Source: Tillandsia leiboldiana
Taxonomy: Eukaryota; Streptophyta; Magnoliopsida; Poales; Bromeliaceae
Reading direction: 5' to 3'
Length of the DNA: 64,000 bases
NCBI GenBank assembly: GCA_029204045.2
Contig: CM055073.1
Location: forward strand, 22,390,502-22,454,501
Part shown: positions 55,001-64,000 of the stretch, piece by piece
Layout: every line of letters begins with the position of its first letter
Position numbering within the stretch: position 1 is the stretch's first letter
Program-made: the position numbers and the translations under genes
The notes under the pieces: model-generated
Told to the model about the DNA's origin: nothing
The model's database searches: none
What the model saw: only the letters and a program-made list of their open reading frames with translations

Positions 55001-55985
55001 GTTGGGAGCCGTTTGGTTTGACGGTGGTCCCGTGTCGTTGAGAGTACCTTGACCGTTATGTGAGAGGTTGAGCATCATGATTCTATCCGTTCTGAGAGAG
55101 TGCGTGGATTTCGACTATAGCTGCATGAGCCACTTCTCAGCAGCGAGTTAGTCCGTTTGGATACCCTACGTAATTCTTGCCCGGCAGTGGGAGGTGGTTG
55201 TAGGTGGGGCGCAGGTTTGACTGGACCAGATGTGGCAGTCAGCTCGATTGGGTCGATTGTGCACTTCATGTGCTAGTGGTTGCATACCATTCTTTGATTC
55301 TCCCCTCTTGAGCATTTAGATGGAGGCATAGTAGCTGTTGAGTGTCATCAGCGTTCTTGTTCAGTTCTCATGGCTTTGGTTATTTTATGTCTCTTGAGGA
55401 CTTAGTGGGCAGACCGTCGGGCCTGGCGGTGGTACCCACTGAGAACTCCCTTTTTGGTGTAGTTCTCACACCCTTTGGGGGTTTTCCCCCTCCTTTTTCC
55501 TTCCTCTCCTTTGTTTTGCAGAGTCTTAGCGGGTGTTGCTGATTCTGCGGTTGTTGATCGAGGCGAGGGAGTCGCGTGCTAGATCCCTACCCGTCGTTGG
55601 AGAGTAGCGGTACCCCTTCAGATGAGAGCTTCAGTAGATTAGTTGTTTTATTTTCCTCCTTTGAGAGACTGATGTAGTGAGGACATGATATGTATGGAGA
55701 GCCTGTACACTGATGTATTTATTTGAGATACCTCCCTGTTGAGTTTTGAGTTTTGTATATGAGGATATTGTATGATTATCATTTTTGGGAGATGGACATT
55801 GTTGTATTATTTCCAGTTGTACAGTGGTTGATTTTAATTATACAGCAGATTTTCATTTATAGCTCTGATATCTGTTAGCTGTAGTACTTTTCTTGCTGGT
55901 AGGACGCTTCGCCTATGCGGAATTTGGCATAGGTGGCGGATCTGTTGGCGAGCCCGGGTCGCAGTTTCGACCCCGGGGCGTAACA
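52041..55985 (+). repeat. 3' LTR of element C, copy 2
   Basis: Homologue of 39021-43017 ending CGTAACA. It has the same altered first bases as copy 1. The inverted repeat near 52786-52840 is damaged by single-base indels. The triple hairpin is near 54764-54853. Confidence 0.88.
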
Positions 55986-55990
55986 CCTCG
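55986..55990. repeat. Target site duplication of element C, copy 2 (CCTCG)
   Basis: Same pentamer as 43018-43022 at the equivalent position. Confidence 0.85.
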
Positions 55991-56638
55991 AGTGCCACTC
56001 CGGAGTGTGCGACAGGCAGGCTTTGAATCCTTGAGACTCCTTCTTCCCATCGGTGCTATGCGTGGACTAGCATACCCGATATGGCAGGCACTGCAGGCGG
56101 TACCAGTTTTACTGGTCCATCGATTGGGTTTATTCAGGCAGGCATTTAGATACTGATGCATACATTTAGCTATTCTTATTGGCTCGGCATTTAGAGGCAT
56201 ATTAGTGGTAGCTTTTTCATCAGCAGTTATATTCATAACATACCACCTCTCTTTCCATTTCGCCTCTGGTAGACCTAGTGGGGATGTCAGAGTTTGAGGC
56301 TTAACCCACTAGGGGAGGCTACTGTTTTTATAGTAGTTCTCACCCACATTATCCTTTTTCCTTTTTTTCTTCCCTGTTTTGCAGAGTCTTCTGCGAGAGT
56401 AGCTGGGTCGTCTTCGGCAGATCGAGGTAAGAGGATTGCGGACTAGATAGATCGTCTACCCCGACTGCGAGCTTAGTAGTGCTTTTGGTTGTACCCCTTT
56501 TATTCTCAGACAGTTGTATTTTATTTTGGGACTAGCTTTAGCCAGCTGTTTGTATTTATTTGGTGAGCTGGAAGAGACACTTGTACTTTGAGAGTTGTAC
56601 TTTACTTTTACTTTCCAGCTTCTGTCTGAGATGCTTTA
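55991..56638 (+). repeat. LTR-D, downstream part, copy 2
   Basis: Nearly identical to 43023-43669; ends CTTTA. Confidence 0.8.
56634..56638. repeat. Target site duplication of E copy 2, left (CTTTA)
   Basis: Perfect match to 63072-63076. Confidence 0.93.
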
Positions 56639-58030
56639 TGTAGAGTTATTAATCCCAAGGGATCTAAATAGGTACTATCAAACAACTAGAGGGGGGGTGA
56701 ATAGGTGTAATACTTATAAAACCAAAACTCAGAGCAAAATAAAAACCAATGCGGAAAATAAAAACAGCACACCGAGATATACGTGGAAACTCCAATCCAG
56801 GAGAAAAACCACGGGACCAACACGCAATAACAATCCACTAAGAATAGAAGAATAACAAGGTGATTACCGACTCCACGGACTCAAACCCCTCCTTCAGCTT
56901 CTTCGGACCTTGCGCTGACCGGTTGGATATCCACGCAATAACAATCCCTAAGAAAAGAAGAATAACAAGGTGATTACCGTCTCCACGGATTTAACCCCTC
57001 CTTCAATTTCTTGGACCTCGCGCTCTACCGATTTTGCACGCCCACTGCACACGTTCGAATCCACGAACGCCACTCGAATCCACGAGCACACGTTTCGAAT
57101 CCACGAAACGCCTTTAGCACACCGAATCCACGATGCCACGTCGAATCCACGACGCAAACTCAGTCGATAAGAATATTGACTTCGATGGTGATCCTTTGCT
57201 TAGATTATCAATGAAGATCCATGGGAAAAATCTCTAAGCAAAAATTAGATCAATTCAACAAAAGATATGTTCTTGAAAGAACCGTCGAATTGACCTAAAA
57301 GAGGCTATAAAGAAGATCGATAAAAACCTAGCCTCTAGGGTTGCTCTCAAGAGTTTTATAAAATGATCGGCCGTAGCTCCCTCGTTTTTGAGAAACCCTA
57401 AATGTCTATTTATAGTTTAGAAACCTTTGGAAAGAGATAAGAATCAAAAACATACCTTATCTGGAAATTTTCAGGACGGCGATCCGGATCGGATTTACTG
57501 CGATCCGGATCGTCGTAACGAGATTGACGATTCCAGAAATACCATGGTTCGGGATCCGGATCGCATTGCCCGATCCGGATCATTCATACAAATCAGAAAA
57601 CTTAACCTTCGGGATCCAGATCGGAAATTGCATGGATCCGGATCGAAGTCTTGTATGAAGCAACAACCTTCGGGATCCGGATCGTTGGCTCTGATCCGGA
57701 TCCTGAACAAGTCCGAACACCAGTTTTTGATTATTATGCAATTAAAGTTTATCCAAGTGTTTCTACACTATAAGAAAGTATTCGGATCACCACAATTATT
57801 TAGTTAAACATACCTGATCCTCTTGAATACTTTCTTCTTGAGATTGATGTAACTGATCCACAATTCTTCAACTTCAATCTTCAAGACTCAAGACACTGGG
57901 TGTCAACTTGAGCTCTTGTTGAATCTTCTCTAAGTCTTTGATTGCTGATTGACAATTTGATCCCTTTAAGACTCTGACTCAACTCACTGACTTGACTCAC
58001 GAAATATGCCAATACCAAAATGCCGTAACA
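56639..58030 (-). repeat. 3' LTR of element E, copy 2
   Basis: Hairpin array 57052-57154, palindrome array 57481-57702, and the same conserved U5 block as element A. Confidence 0.93.
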
Positions 58031-59682
58031 ATCTCCCCCTTTGGCAATTTCGTGACAAAACCCAAAAATACATAAAAGCGCTCAAGTCACTCATCTTAAA
58101 CCAAAAATCGAAACTCAATGTCATCACCAAAACATTGATTTTCTTTGCGTGAAAGATCCAATAAATACAAAATTACATTTGAACCAAACAGTCCTAGAAC
58201 ATACTCTATGACTTAGGACTTGGAGTCTTAAAGTGATGTAATTCCTGCAAAACAAAACTCCAAACGAAATCAAACGTTAGTCGTTAGAAATTAGAATCCT
58301 GCATTTGATCCGTCTTCCTTTTGGTTCTTTTGTTTTTCGGCTCTTTCAATTTTTCTTTGTCTCCCCCTATCTTGAGCATCTCTAACATGTTCTCCATGTT
58401 CTTGAGCATCTATGATCTCCCCCTTTGTGGTACGATCATCATTTTCCGTTCTCCCCCATTTTTCCATTTTCGTTTCGTTTGTCCTCTCTTGATGATCTCA
58501 TCTCCGTCATTTCTCTTCTCCCCCTTTTTGTCACAAATTGTCAAACAGTGAACATACTAGACAAAAGGAAATCACTAACAACATCAGTTCAAAGAGAAAG
58601 AGAGATAAAAGCTCAGTTCCGGTATATAACAAAAATGCAGATTGCGTACCGGTACCAGAAAGCAAAAATCAAATAATTTCTTGAAACAAATCCAGATTTT
58701 GAAATAATTGAATTACCGATTTGTATTCCATCAAGAAAACAATTTAAGTGCTTGAAAATAATATGAGATCACATAGATGTCATTCAATCCAATTAATTTT
58801 ACAAAAATTAAAAAGATTTACTCCGAAATCATGAAAAATAAAGGTAAAACATTATAAACCGTTTTTCATGTTATATTCATCAAACACAAGTCATCAAAAA
58901 TAATCTTGAGATCCAAAGTCTATCAAGATGTAACGGATGTACAAAGATGACTTACAGAGATTTCCAAATGACATCAATTTAATTTCTTACCCTTTCAAAT
59001 TTGAGATAAGCACTAAAATACCTAAGGGTGGCTCTTTGAGCATCTTTCAACTATCCCACCTTATACCAACCAGGAGATTGTTCAAAATATAAGAGTTTTG
59101 CATATAAATCTCCAAATGCTTCAACTAAAGATTTTCTCATAAAATACTATCAAGCATCCATAACATGTGGTAGCTTCACACACAAACCGGACGACCGGGG
59201 TGGCAGCTCTTTCCAACATGTGGTGGTAGTTTTCACACTCCTTTCGGATGTAACTCTTTCCACATCTTTTGCAAATTATTTCAATACCCTTGTAAGAATG
59301 CAATCTCTTACGTGAAAGAATTAAATCCCAAATTTTAGTCTATCAGTTGTCTCACGTTTATCACAATGAATTCACACAACCGAGATAGATTAAGCATCTA
59401 AAGATCACACATGATTTCTAAAATTTGATGCTTATAATATCAAAAACTCCTATAATGAAGTATCTTCAAGATTATGATTATGGAGTAAAGTTGATAATCC
59501 AAATAAAATTCAAATGGAGTGATTGAAAGTGAAAACCCTTTTTATTCAATGCACTTGTTCGTTAAAATCCTTTTGTTTAAACAAAACATAAAAACGAAGA
59601 GCATTGAAAAACATGTAATGCAAAGATTAAGAAAGATATGAAGGGAAAACCAATCAAAGCATTACATACAGTCATAAGCTAT
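58031..59682 (-). other. Non-coding 3' region of E copy 2
   Basis: Polypurine tract next to the LTR (58031-58044) and further polypurine-like tracts near 58361, 58416, 58450 and 58518. The conserved hairpin (arms CCGG/CCGG, loop ACGA) is at 59187-59198. No credible ORF. Confidence 0.65.
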
Positions 59683-61644
59683 TTAGAACTTAAGACAAGG
59701 AAAGATATCACCTTTCCGAATCCAAAATTGTCGAATTCTGGGTTGTCTTGATTCATTGTGGTTGGGAGATGATAGCTTTGACTGTTGATCCACCTTAGGT
59801 CTTTGCCTCGCAGTGATCCACTTGTATGATTGATGATGTGGCTCGGACCTTTGGTGGCTTGAGTGAACTCCTTTGACTTGATGTGTCTTTTGGTTCCGTT
59901 GAGTTCGCTCCGTAGATGAAGTTGCCGAAGAATTCTTCTTTCTCTTTTTCGGGCATGTCTTCACCAAATGTCCTTCAAGTCCACATAAGTGACAAGTTCT
60001 TCCTTTCAATTTGAATGTGGAACTTGAAGCATGCACAGTTTGGTCCTTTTTGAATCCCAAACCAACCTTTCTTGTTTGACCTAATCCGCACATACAATCT
60101 AGTTTCTTGGAAACGGTTGAAAGCCTTTGTATGTCAGATTTGAGTTCATGAACTTGCTTGGTCAAAGCTTGGTTGGTAACATGAATATCCTCAAACTGTT
60201 TTTCTAGAAAACCAATCTTGTCCATATATGATTTAGCGTTTGTCTCCGATTGGTTTCGCTCTTCTTGGAGGATTTTATTGTTTTCCAATAAACGTCCTTG
60301 TTCCTCCTCGAGATCATGAAGTTTTATCTTTAAAGCATGATTCTCGCCTTGATTCTCAAGTCGTTGCTTCCTCAACTTCTTGATATGCTTGGCCATCTTC
60401 TTAGATTCCGCAAGAAGTTGTTGATATGCCTCAACGAGTTCTTCCTCGTCCGACTCCCCCTCACTTGATGACTCTCCGCCGGATGTTGATGTTTCATGCA
60501 AAATCAAAGGAATAGAGTCAGTGATTAAAGATGATAAGCAACCATTAGAAGAGGGAATATAAGAGGCATGAGAGGCAACAACTTTTTCCCCTTTACTTGA
60601 GGTCGATTCATTTGAAGTAGAATCGTCCCAAGTTTTTGCTTGCAAAGCCCTCTTTTTATATGATTTCGGAGAAGGACAATCCGTTGAAAAATGGCCGTAG
60701 CCTTTGCATCGATAGCATTGGATTTCCCCTTCGAAATCATCTTTCTCTTTTTCTTTAGAGGGTTTTGCAAAGCTTTTGAGATTAGAGGATTTAGAACCCG
60801 ATGATCCTTTAGAAGATTTCGTGGATGAAGATCCATCGGTTCGATTCTTCCAAAACTTCCGACGAAATTTCTTTACTATCCGCGCCAATTGTTCTTCAAA
60901 ATCGGCAAAAGAGATTTCATTGTCGGAACTTGATTCGCTATCTTCTTCCTTTGTTGATTTGAATGCAATACCTGTAAGCTTAGAAGAAGACTTGGAAGAA
61001 ACTTGATTAGTAGGAAAAGTCATTTCATAAGTTTGCAAAGCACCTACTAATTCCTCTATACTCATCTCATCCGGATGACTAACGGTTTCAATGGCGGTTA
61101 CCTTTGCCCTAAACCGTTCCGGAAGAGTCCGAAGTATCTTTCTTACAATTTTCGACTCCGGGATCTTTTCTCCTAAATTAGCACATGTATTTATTACATC
61201 TTGAAGTCTAGTGTAATAATCTGTAAACAATTCATGATCTTCCATATGAATAGAGTCAAATTGACTTGTAAGCATCTGGAGCTTTTGAATTTTTACAAGA
61301 TTAGTACCCTCATGTGTAATTTTGAGAATATCCCAAATTTCCTTTGCGGTTTCACACGCGGAAATTCGTGTGAACTCAGTCGAGGAAAGAGAATTAAATA
61401 AAGCGTTCATACCTTTCCCATTGTAAGAAGATCTTTCAAATTCCTCTTTGGACCATCTAGAGCGAGGTTTTGGGGTAGTAGAATTTCCTACTTCCTCAAC
61501 AGGATGCACCCAACCGCATTCCACGGATTGCCATACTCGCTCATCAATTGCGATGAGAAAAGCGCTCATCCGCACTTTCCAATAAGCATAATTAGTCCCA
61601 TCAAAAAGAGGAGGTCTATAAATATTACCACTTTCACCCATCAT
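59683..61644 (-). CDS. gag: Intact Gag of element E, 653 aa
   Basis: I chose the first Met of MMGES at 61644, 20 bp from the primer site; upstream in-frame codons run through the primer site into the LTR and are unlikely to be used. Residues 1-215 are a copia-type Gag (FDGTNYAYWKVRM, LVKIQKLQML). Zinc knuckle 1 is at 310-323 (CYRCKGYGHFSTDC), a coiled coil at about 400-515, and zinc knuckle 2 at 551-564 (CHLCGLEGHLVKTC). The spacing is almost the same as in the element A Gag. The ORF ends RKGDIFPCLKF, where the A protein continues RKGEIYPCLV and enters the protease about 17 residues later. Thus Gag is complete and all enzymes are missing. Confidence 0.92.
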   Translation of the reverse strand: MMGESGNIYRPPLFDGTNYAYWKVRMSAFLIAIDERVWQSVECGWVHPVEEVGNSTTPKPRSRWSKEEFERSSYNGKGMNALFNSLSSTEFTRISACETAKEIWDILKITHEGTNLVKIQKLQMLTSQFDSIHMEDHELFTDYYTRLQDVINTCANLGEKIPESKIVRKILRTLPERFRAKVTAIETVSHPDEMSIEELVGALQTYEMTFPTNQVSSKSSSKLTGIAFKSTKEEDSESSSDNEISFADFEEQLARIVKKFRRKFWKNRTDGSSSTKSSKGSSGSKSSNLKSFAKPSKEKEKDDFEGEIQCYRCKGYGHFSTDCPSPKSYKKRALQAKTWDDSTSNESTSSKGEKVVASHASYIPSSNGCLSSLITDSIPLILHETSTSGGESSSEGESDEEELVEAYQQLLAESKKMAKHIKKLRKQRLENQGENHALKIKLHDLEEEQGRLLENNKILQEERNQSETNAKSYMDKIGFLEKQFEDIHVTNQALTKQVHELKSDIQRLSTVSKKLDCMCGLGQTRKVGLGFKKDQTVHASSSTFKLKGRTCHLCGLEGHLVKTCPKKRKKNSSATSSTERTQRNQKTHQVKGVHSSHQRSEPHHQSYKWITARQRPKVDQQSKLSSPNHNESRQPRIRQFWIRKGDIFPCLKF

Positions 61645-61664
61645 GATAGATAAACCTAAAACCC

Positions 61665-61676
61665 GCTCTGATACCA
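61665..61676 (-). promoter_or_regulatory. Primer binding site of element E, copy 2
   Basis: TGGTATCAGAGC on the minus strand. Confidence 0.95.
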
Positions 61677-61678
61677 AT

Positions 61679-63071
61679 TGTAAAGTTATTAATCCCAAGG
61701 GATCTAAATAGGTACTATCAAACAACTAGAGGGGGGGTGAATAGGTGTAATACTTATAAAACCAAAACTCAGTGCAAAATAAAAACCAATGCGGAAAATA
61801 AAAACAGCACACCGAGATATACGTGGAAACTCCAATCCAGGAGAAAAACCACGGGACCAACACGCAATAACAATCCACTAAGAATAGAAGAATAACAAGG
61901 TGATTACCGACTCCACGGACTCAAACCCCTCCTTCAGCTTCTTCGGACCTTTCGCTGACCGGTTGGATATCCACGCAATAACAATCCCTAAGAAAAGAAG
62001 AATAACAAGGTGATTACCGTCTCCACGGATTTAACCCCTCCTTCAATTTCTTGGACCTCGCGCTCCACCGATTTTGCACGCCCACTGCACACGTTCGAAT
62101 CCACGAACGCCACTCGAATCCACGAGCACACGTTTCGAATCCACGAAACGCCTTTAGCACACCGAATCCACGATGCCACGTCGAATCCACGACGCAAACT
62201 CAGTCGATAAGAATATTGACTTCGATGGTGATCCTTTGCTTAGATTATCAATGAAGATCCATGGGAAAAATCTCTAAGCAAAAATTAGATCAATTCGACA
62301 AAAGATATGTTCTTGAAAGAACCGTCGAATTGACCTAAAAGAGGCTATAAAGAAGATCGATAAAAACCTAGCCTCTAGGGTTGCTCTCAAGAGTTTTATA
62401 AAATGATCGGCCGTAGCTCCCTCGTTTTTGAGAAACCCTAAATGTCTATTTATAGTTTAGAAACCTTTGGAAAGAGATAAGAATCAAAAACATACCTTAT
62501 CTGGAAATTTTCAGGACGGCGATCCGGATCGGATTTACTGCGATCCGGATCGTCGTAACGAGATTGACGATTCCAGAAATACCATGGTTCGGGATCCGGA
62601 TCGCATTGCCCGATCCGGATCATTCATACAAATCAAAAAACTTAACCTTCGGGATCCGGATCGGAAATTGCATGGATCCGGATCGAAGTCTTGTATGAAG
62701 CAACAACCTTCGGGATCCGGATCGTTGGCTCTGATCCGGATCCTGAACAAGTCCGAACACCAGTTTTTGATTATTATGCAATTAAAAGTTTATCCAAGTG
62801 TTTCTACACTATAAGAAAGTATTCGGATCACCACAATTATTTAGTTAAACATACCTGATCCTCTTGAATACTTTCTTCTTGAGATTGATGTAACTGATCC
62901 ACAATTCTTCAACTTCAATCTTCAAGACTCAAGACACTGGGTGTCAACTTGAGCTCTTGTTGAATCTTCTCTAAGTCTTTGATTGCTGATTGACAATTTG
63001 ATCCCTTTAAGACTCTGACTCAACTCACTGACTTGACTCACGAAATATGCCAATACCAAAATGCCGTAACA
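61679..63071 (-). repeat. 5' LTR of element E, copy 2
   Basis: Palindrome array 62521-62742, TATA box 62446-62455 (CTATAAATAG), hairpin array 62092-62194. Confidence 0.93.
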
Positions 63072-63213
63072 CTTTAGTTATAGTTTAGCTCTATTTTTAT
63101 GCTCTTTTATTATATCTGAGTAGGTTACCAGCGCTTTATGTACACTGAAAATTTCGTGTGCACGGCGGATCTGTGGACGGGCCCGGGTTCTGGTTTACAC
63201 CCGGGGCGTGACA
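63072..63213 (+). repeat. LTR-D, 3' end, copy 2
   Basis: Begins with the right CTTTA duplication and ends GGGGCGTGACA. The terminal part can fold as CCCGGGT with ACCCGGG. No primer site follows, so D is a solo or 3' LTR or is truncated. Confidence 0.7.
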
Positions 63214-64000
63214 AGGGTGCTAGTCAAAGTCGAATAACTCTATAAACATCATGATACAATAATGGTAGCACCTATTCTAGCATGCTAAATACTACAATAC
63301 TAGAATTAGTGGGAAAACCGCAGTTTTGGAGGAAATCAAACCAACCCACCTTATTTGCTGCCAATTGCTTGTAGACACTTGCAATTGGGCTCCCGTAGCA
63401 ACGCGCCCTCTTTCGAAACAGAAAGCCCAACGGCGCTCACTACGCGCAAATGGTACACCCCAAAAAGCCCGGTAGAGAACTGCGCGGCAAAACGACACCT
63501 CCAACAACGGTCTCTAATAGGGACAAGGGCACAGAATTCAAAGACAAAAACTCCAAAAGCAAAAACCAAGAATTGTGCCGAAAAACACTGCAAAACACAA
63601 GGCGGAACCTACTTTAGTGTCGGCGCGCAGTCAACCTTGCGCATGCACGTCCGCCCGGCTCCTAAGAACACCTCATGCGCTCTCCATGGCACAGTCAGCG
63701 CACTTGTTACACAGTAGGGACTGTTGTCGCAGAGACTTTTACACGGATATGTGATCGTCAGGCTCATGGCGCTGTTCATGCACACTGACGGTTTGGCCAC
63801 CGCATGGGTGTACTTTTTCGGAGAGGTGGTATGTTTGACCCGTGATCCCTAGCGGCGAGTGCGTGAGGGGACCCCCGCGGACATTGCGGAATTGTTGAGA
63901 TTGCGATAAGGGTTTGTTTGGCACCGGTTAGATGTGCAGGTTTGTTGTATTGCCTAAGGTCAGAGGACCAATGAGGCAGGTATGTCCGGATTCTTGTGGT
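63214..64000 (-). repeat. Gypsy LTR fragment in reverse orientation (F), copy 2
   Basis: Homologue of 50220 to about 51027 with many single-base gaps; runs out of the window. Minus-strand resemblance to LTR-G as in copy 1. No gene. Confidence 0.5.

Larger units (their letters stand above)
56639..63071 (-). mobile_element. Gag-only copia-derived element E, copy 2 (intact)
   Basis: 6433 bp: 3' LTR 56639-58030, non-coding region, intact gag, primer site, 5' LTR 61679-63071, perfect duplication CTTTA. The LTRs differ at roughly eight sites by eye, so the insertion is recent. All parts needed in cis are present; no enzyme is encoded. Confidence 0.93.
51176..64000 (+). repeat. Second copy of 38130 to about 51027
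   Basis: The order C internal remnant, 3' LTR of C, CCTCG, LTR-D part, E, LTR-D end and F is repeated in the same orientation and still continues at the window end. From about 53830 to 57980 the copies are nearly identical; 51176-53830 and the final 0.9 kb differ by many single-base indels. Confidence 0.95.

Noticed and set aside
1..64000. Host protein-coding genes, rRNA or tRNA genes
   Set aside because: Every long credible frame is gag, pol or third ORF of a retroelement; no tRNA cloverleaf or rRNA sequence recognised.

Overview
The window looks like plant nuclear heterochromatin built almost entirely of nested LTR retrotransposons. I see no host gene, rRNA, tRNA or CRISPR array. Evidence for a plant: initiator-Met-tRNA primer sites (TGGTATCAGAGC), a SIRE/Maximus-type Ty1/copia family with a long Gag and a third ORF, and Tekay/Del-like Ty3/gypsy chromoviruses with LTRs of 3.5-4 kb. 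I cannot name the species. Two 100-N blocks (9277-9376 and 51076-51175) are scaffold joins and shape how the layout must be read.

Layout. A gypsy LTR (here LTR-D, + strand) is the substrate. It is seen at 1-95, 32006-33747, 43023-43669 and 50086-50219, and again at 55991-56638 and 63072-63213. Three elements sit in it, each with a 5-bp target duplication. Copia element A (96-32000, minus) is flanked by ATCCC. Gypsy element C (33748-43017, +) is flanked by CCTCG. Copia-derived, gag-only element E (43670-50085 and again 56639-63071, minus) is flanked by CTTTA. Inside the A interval lie an intact pol (5264-8347), an env-position third ORF (2167-3624), the 3' end of another chromovirus (H, 9420-11476), a third, divergent A-family LTR (11477-12825), a second copy of the 3' ORF and pol, a nested gypsy element G (14714-24180, duplication AAAAC), and an intact gag next to the primer site and the right LTR. 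From 51176 the window repeats 38130 to about 51027.

How the parts work together. In A, gag (28385-30622) runs in frame into protease and then integrase, RT and RNase H. The LTR supplies a promoter: a palindrome array followed by a TATA box. The same module recurs inside the element just before the third ORF and is followed by a plausible intron, so that ORF may have its own promoter. E keeps LTRs, primer site, Gag and several polypurine-like tracts but has no pol, and stops at the Gag-protease border; it would need enzymes from a relative such as A.

Most interesting signals: (1) arrays of small hairpins with one invariant loop and changing but still complementary stems in the transcribed part of the copia LTRs; (2) the LTR-like internal promoter of the third ORF; (3) a hairpin with a compensatory change conserved between A and E; (4) the gag-only element E; (5) compensatory hairpins in the gypsy LTRs; (6) strong signs of a chimeric join at the first gap and a false or real 12.8-kb duplication at the second. 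All comparisons were made by eye.
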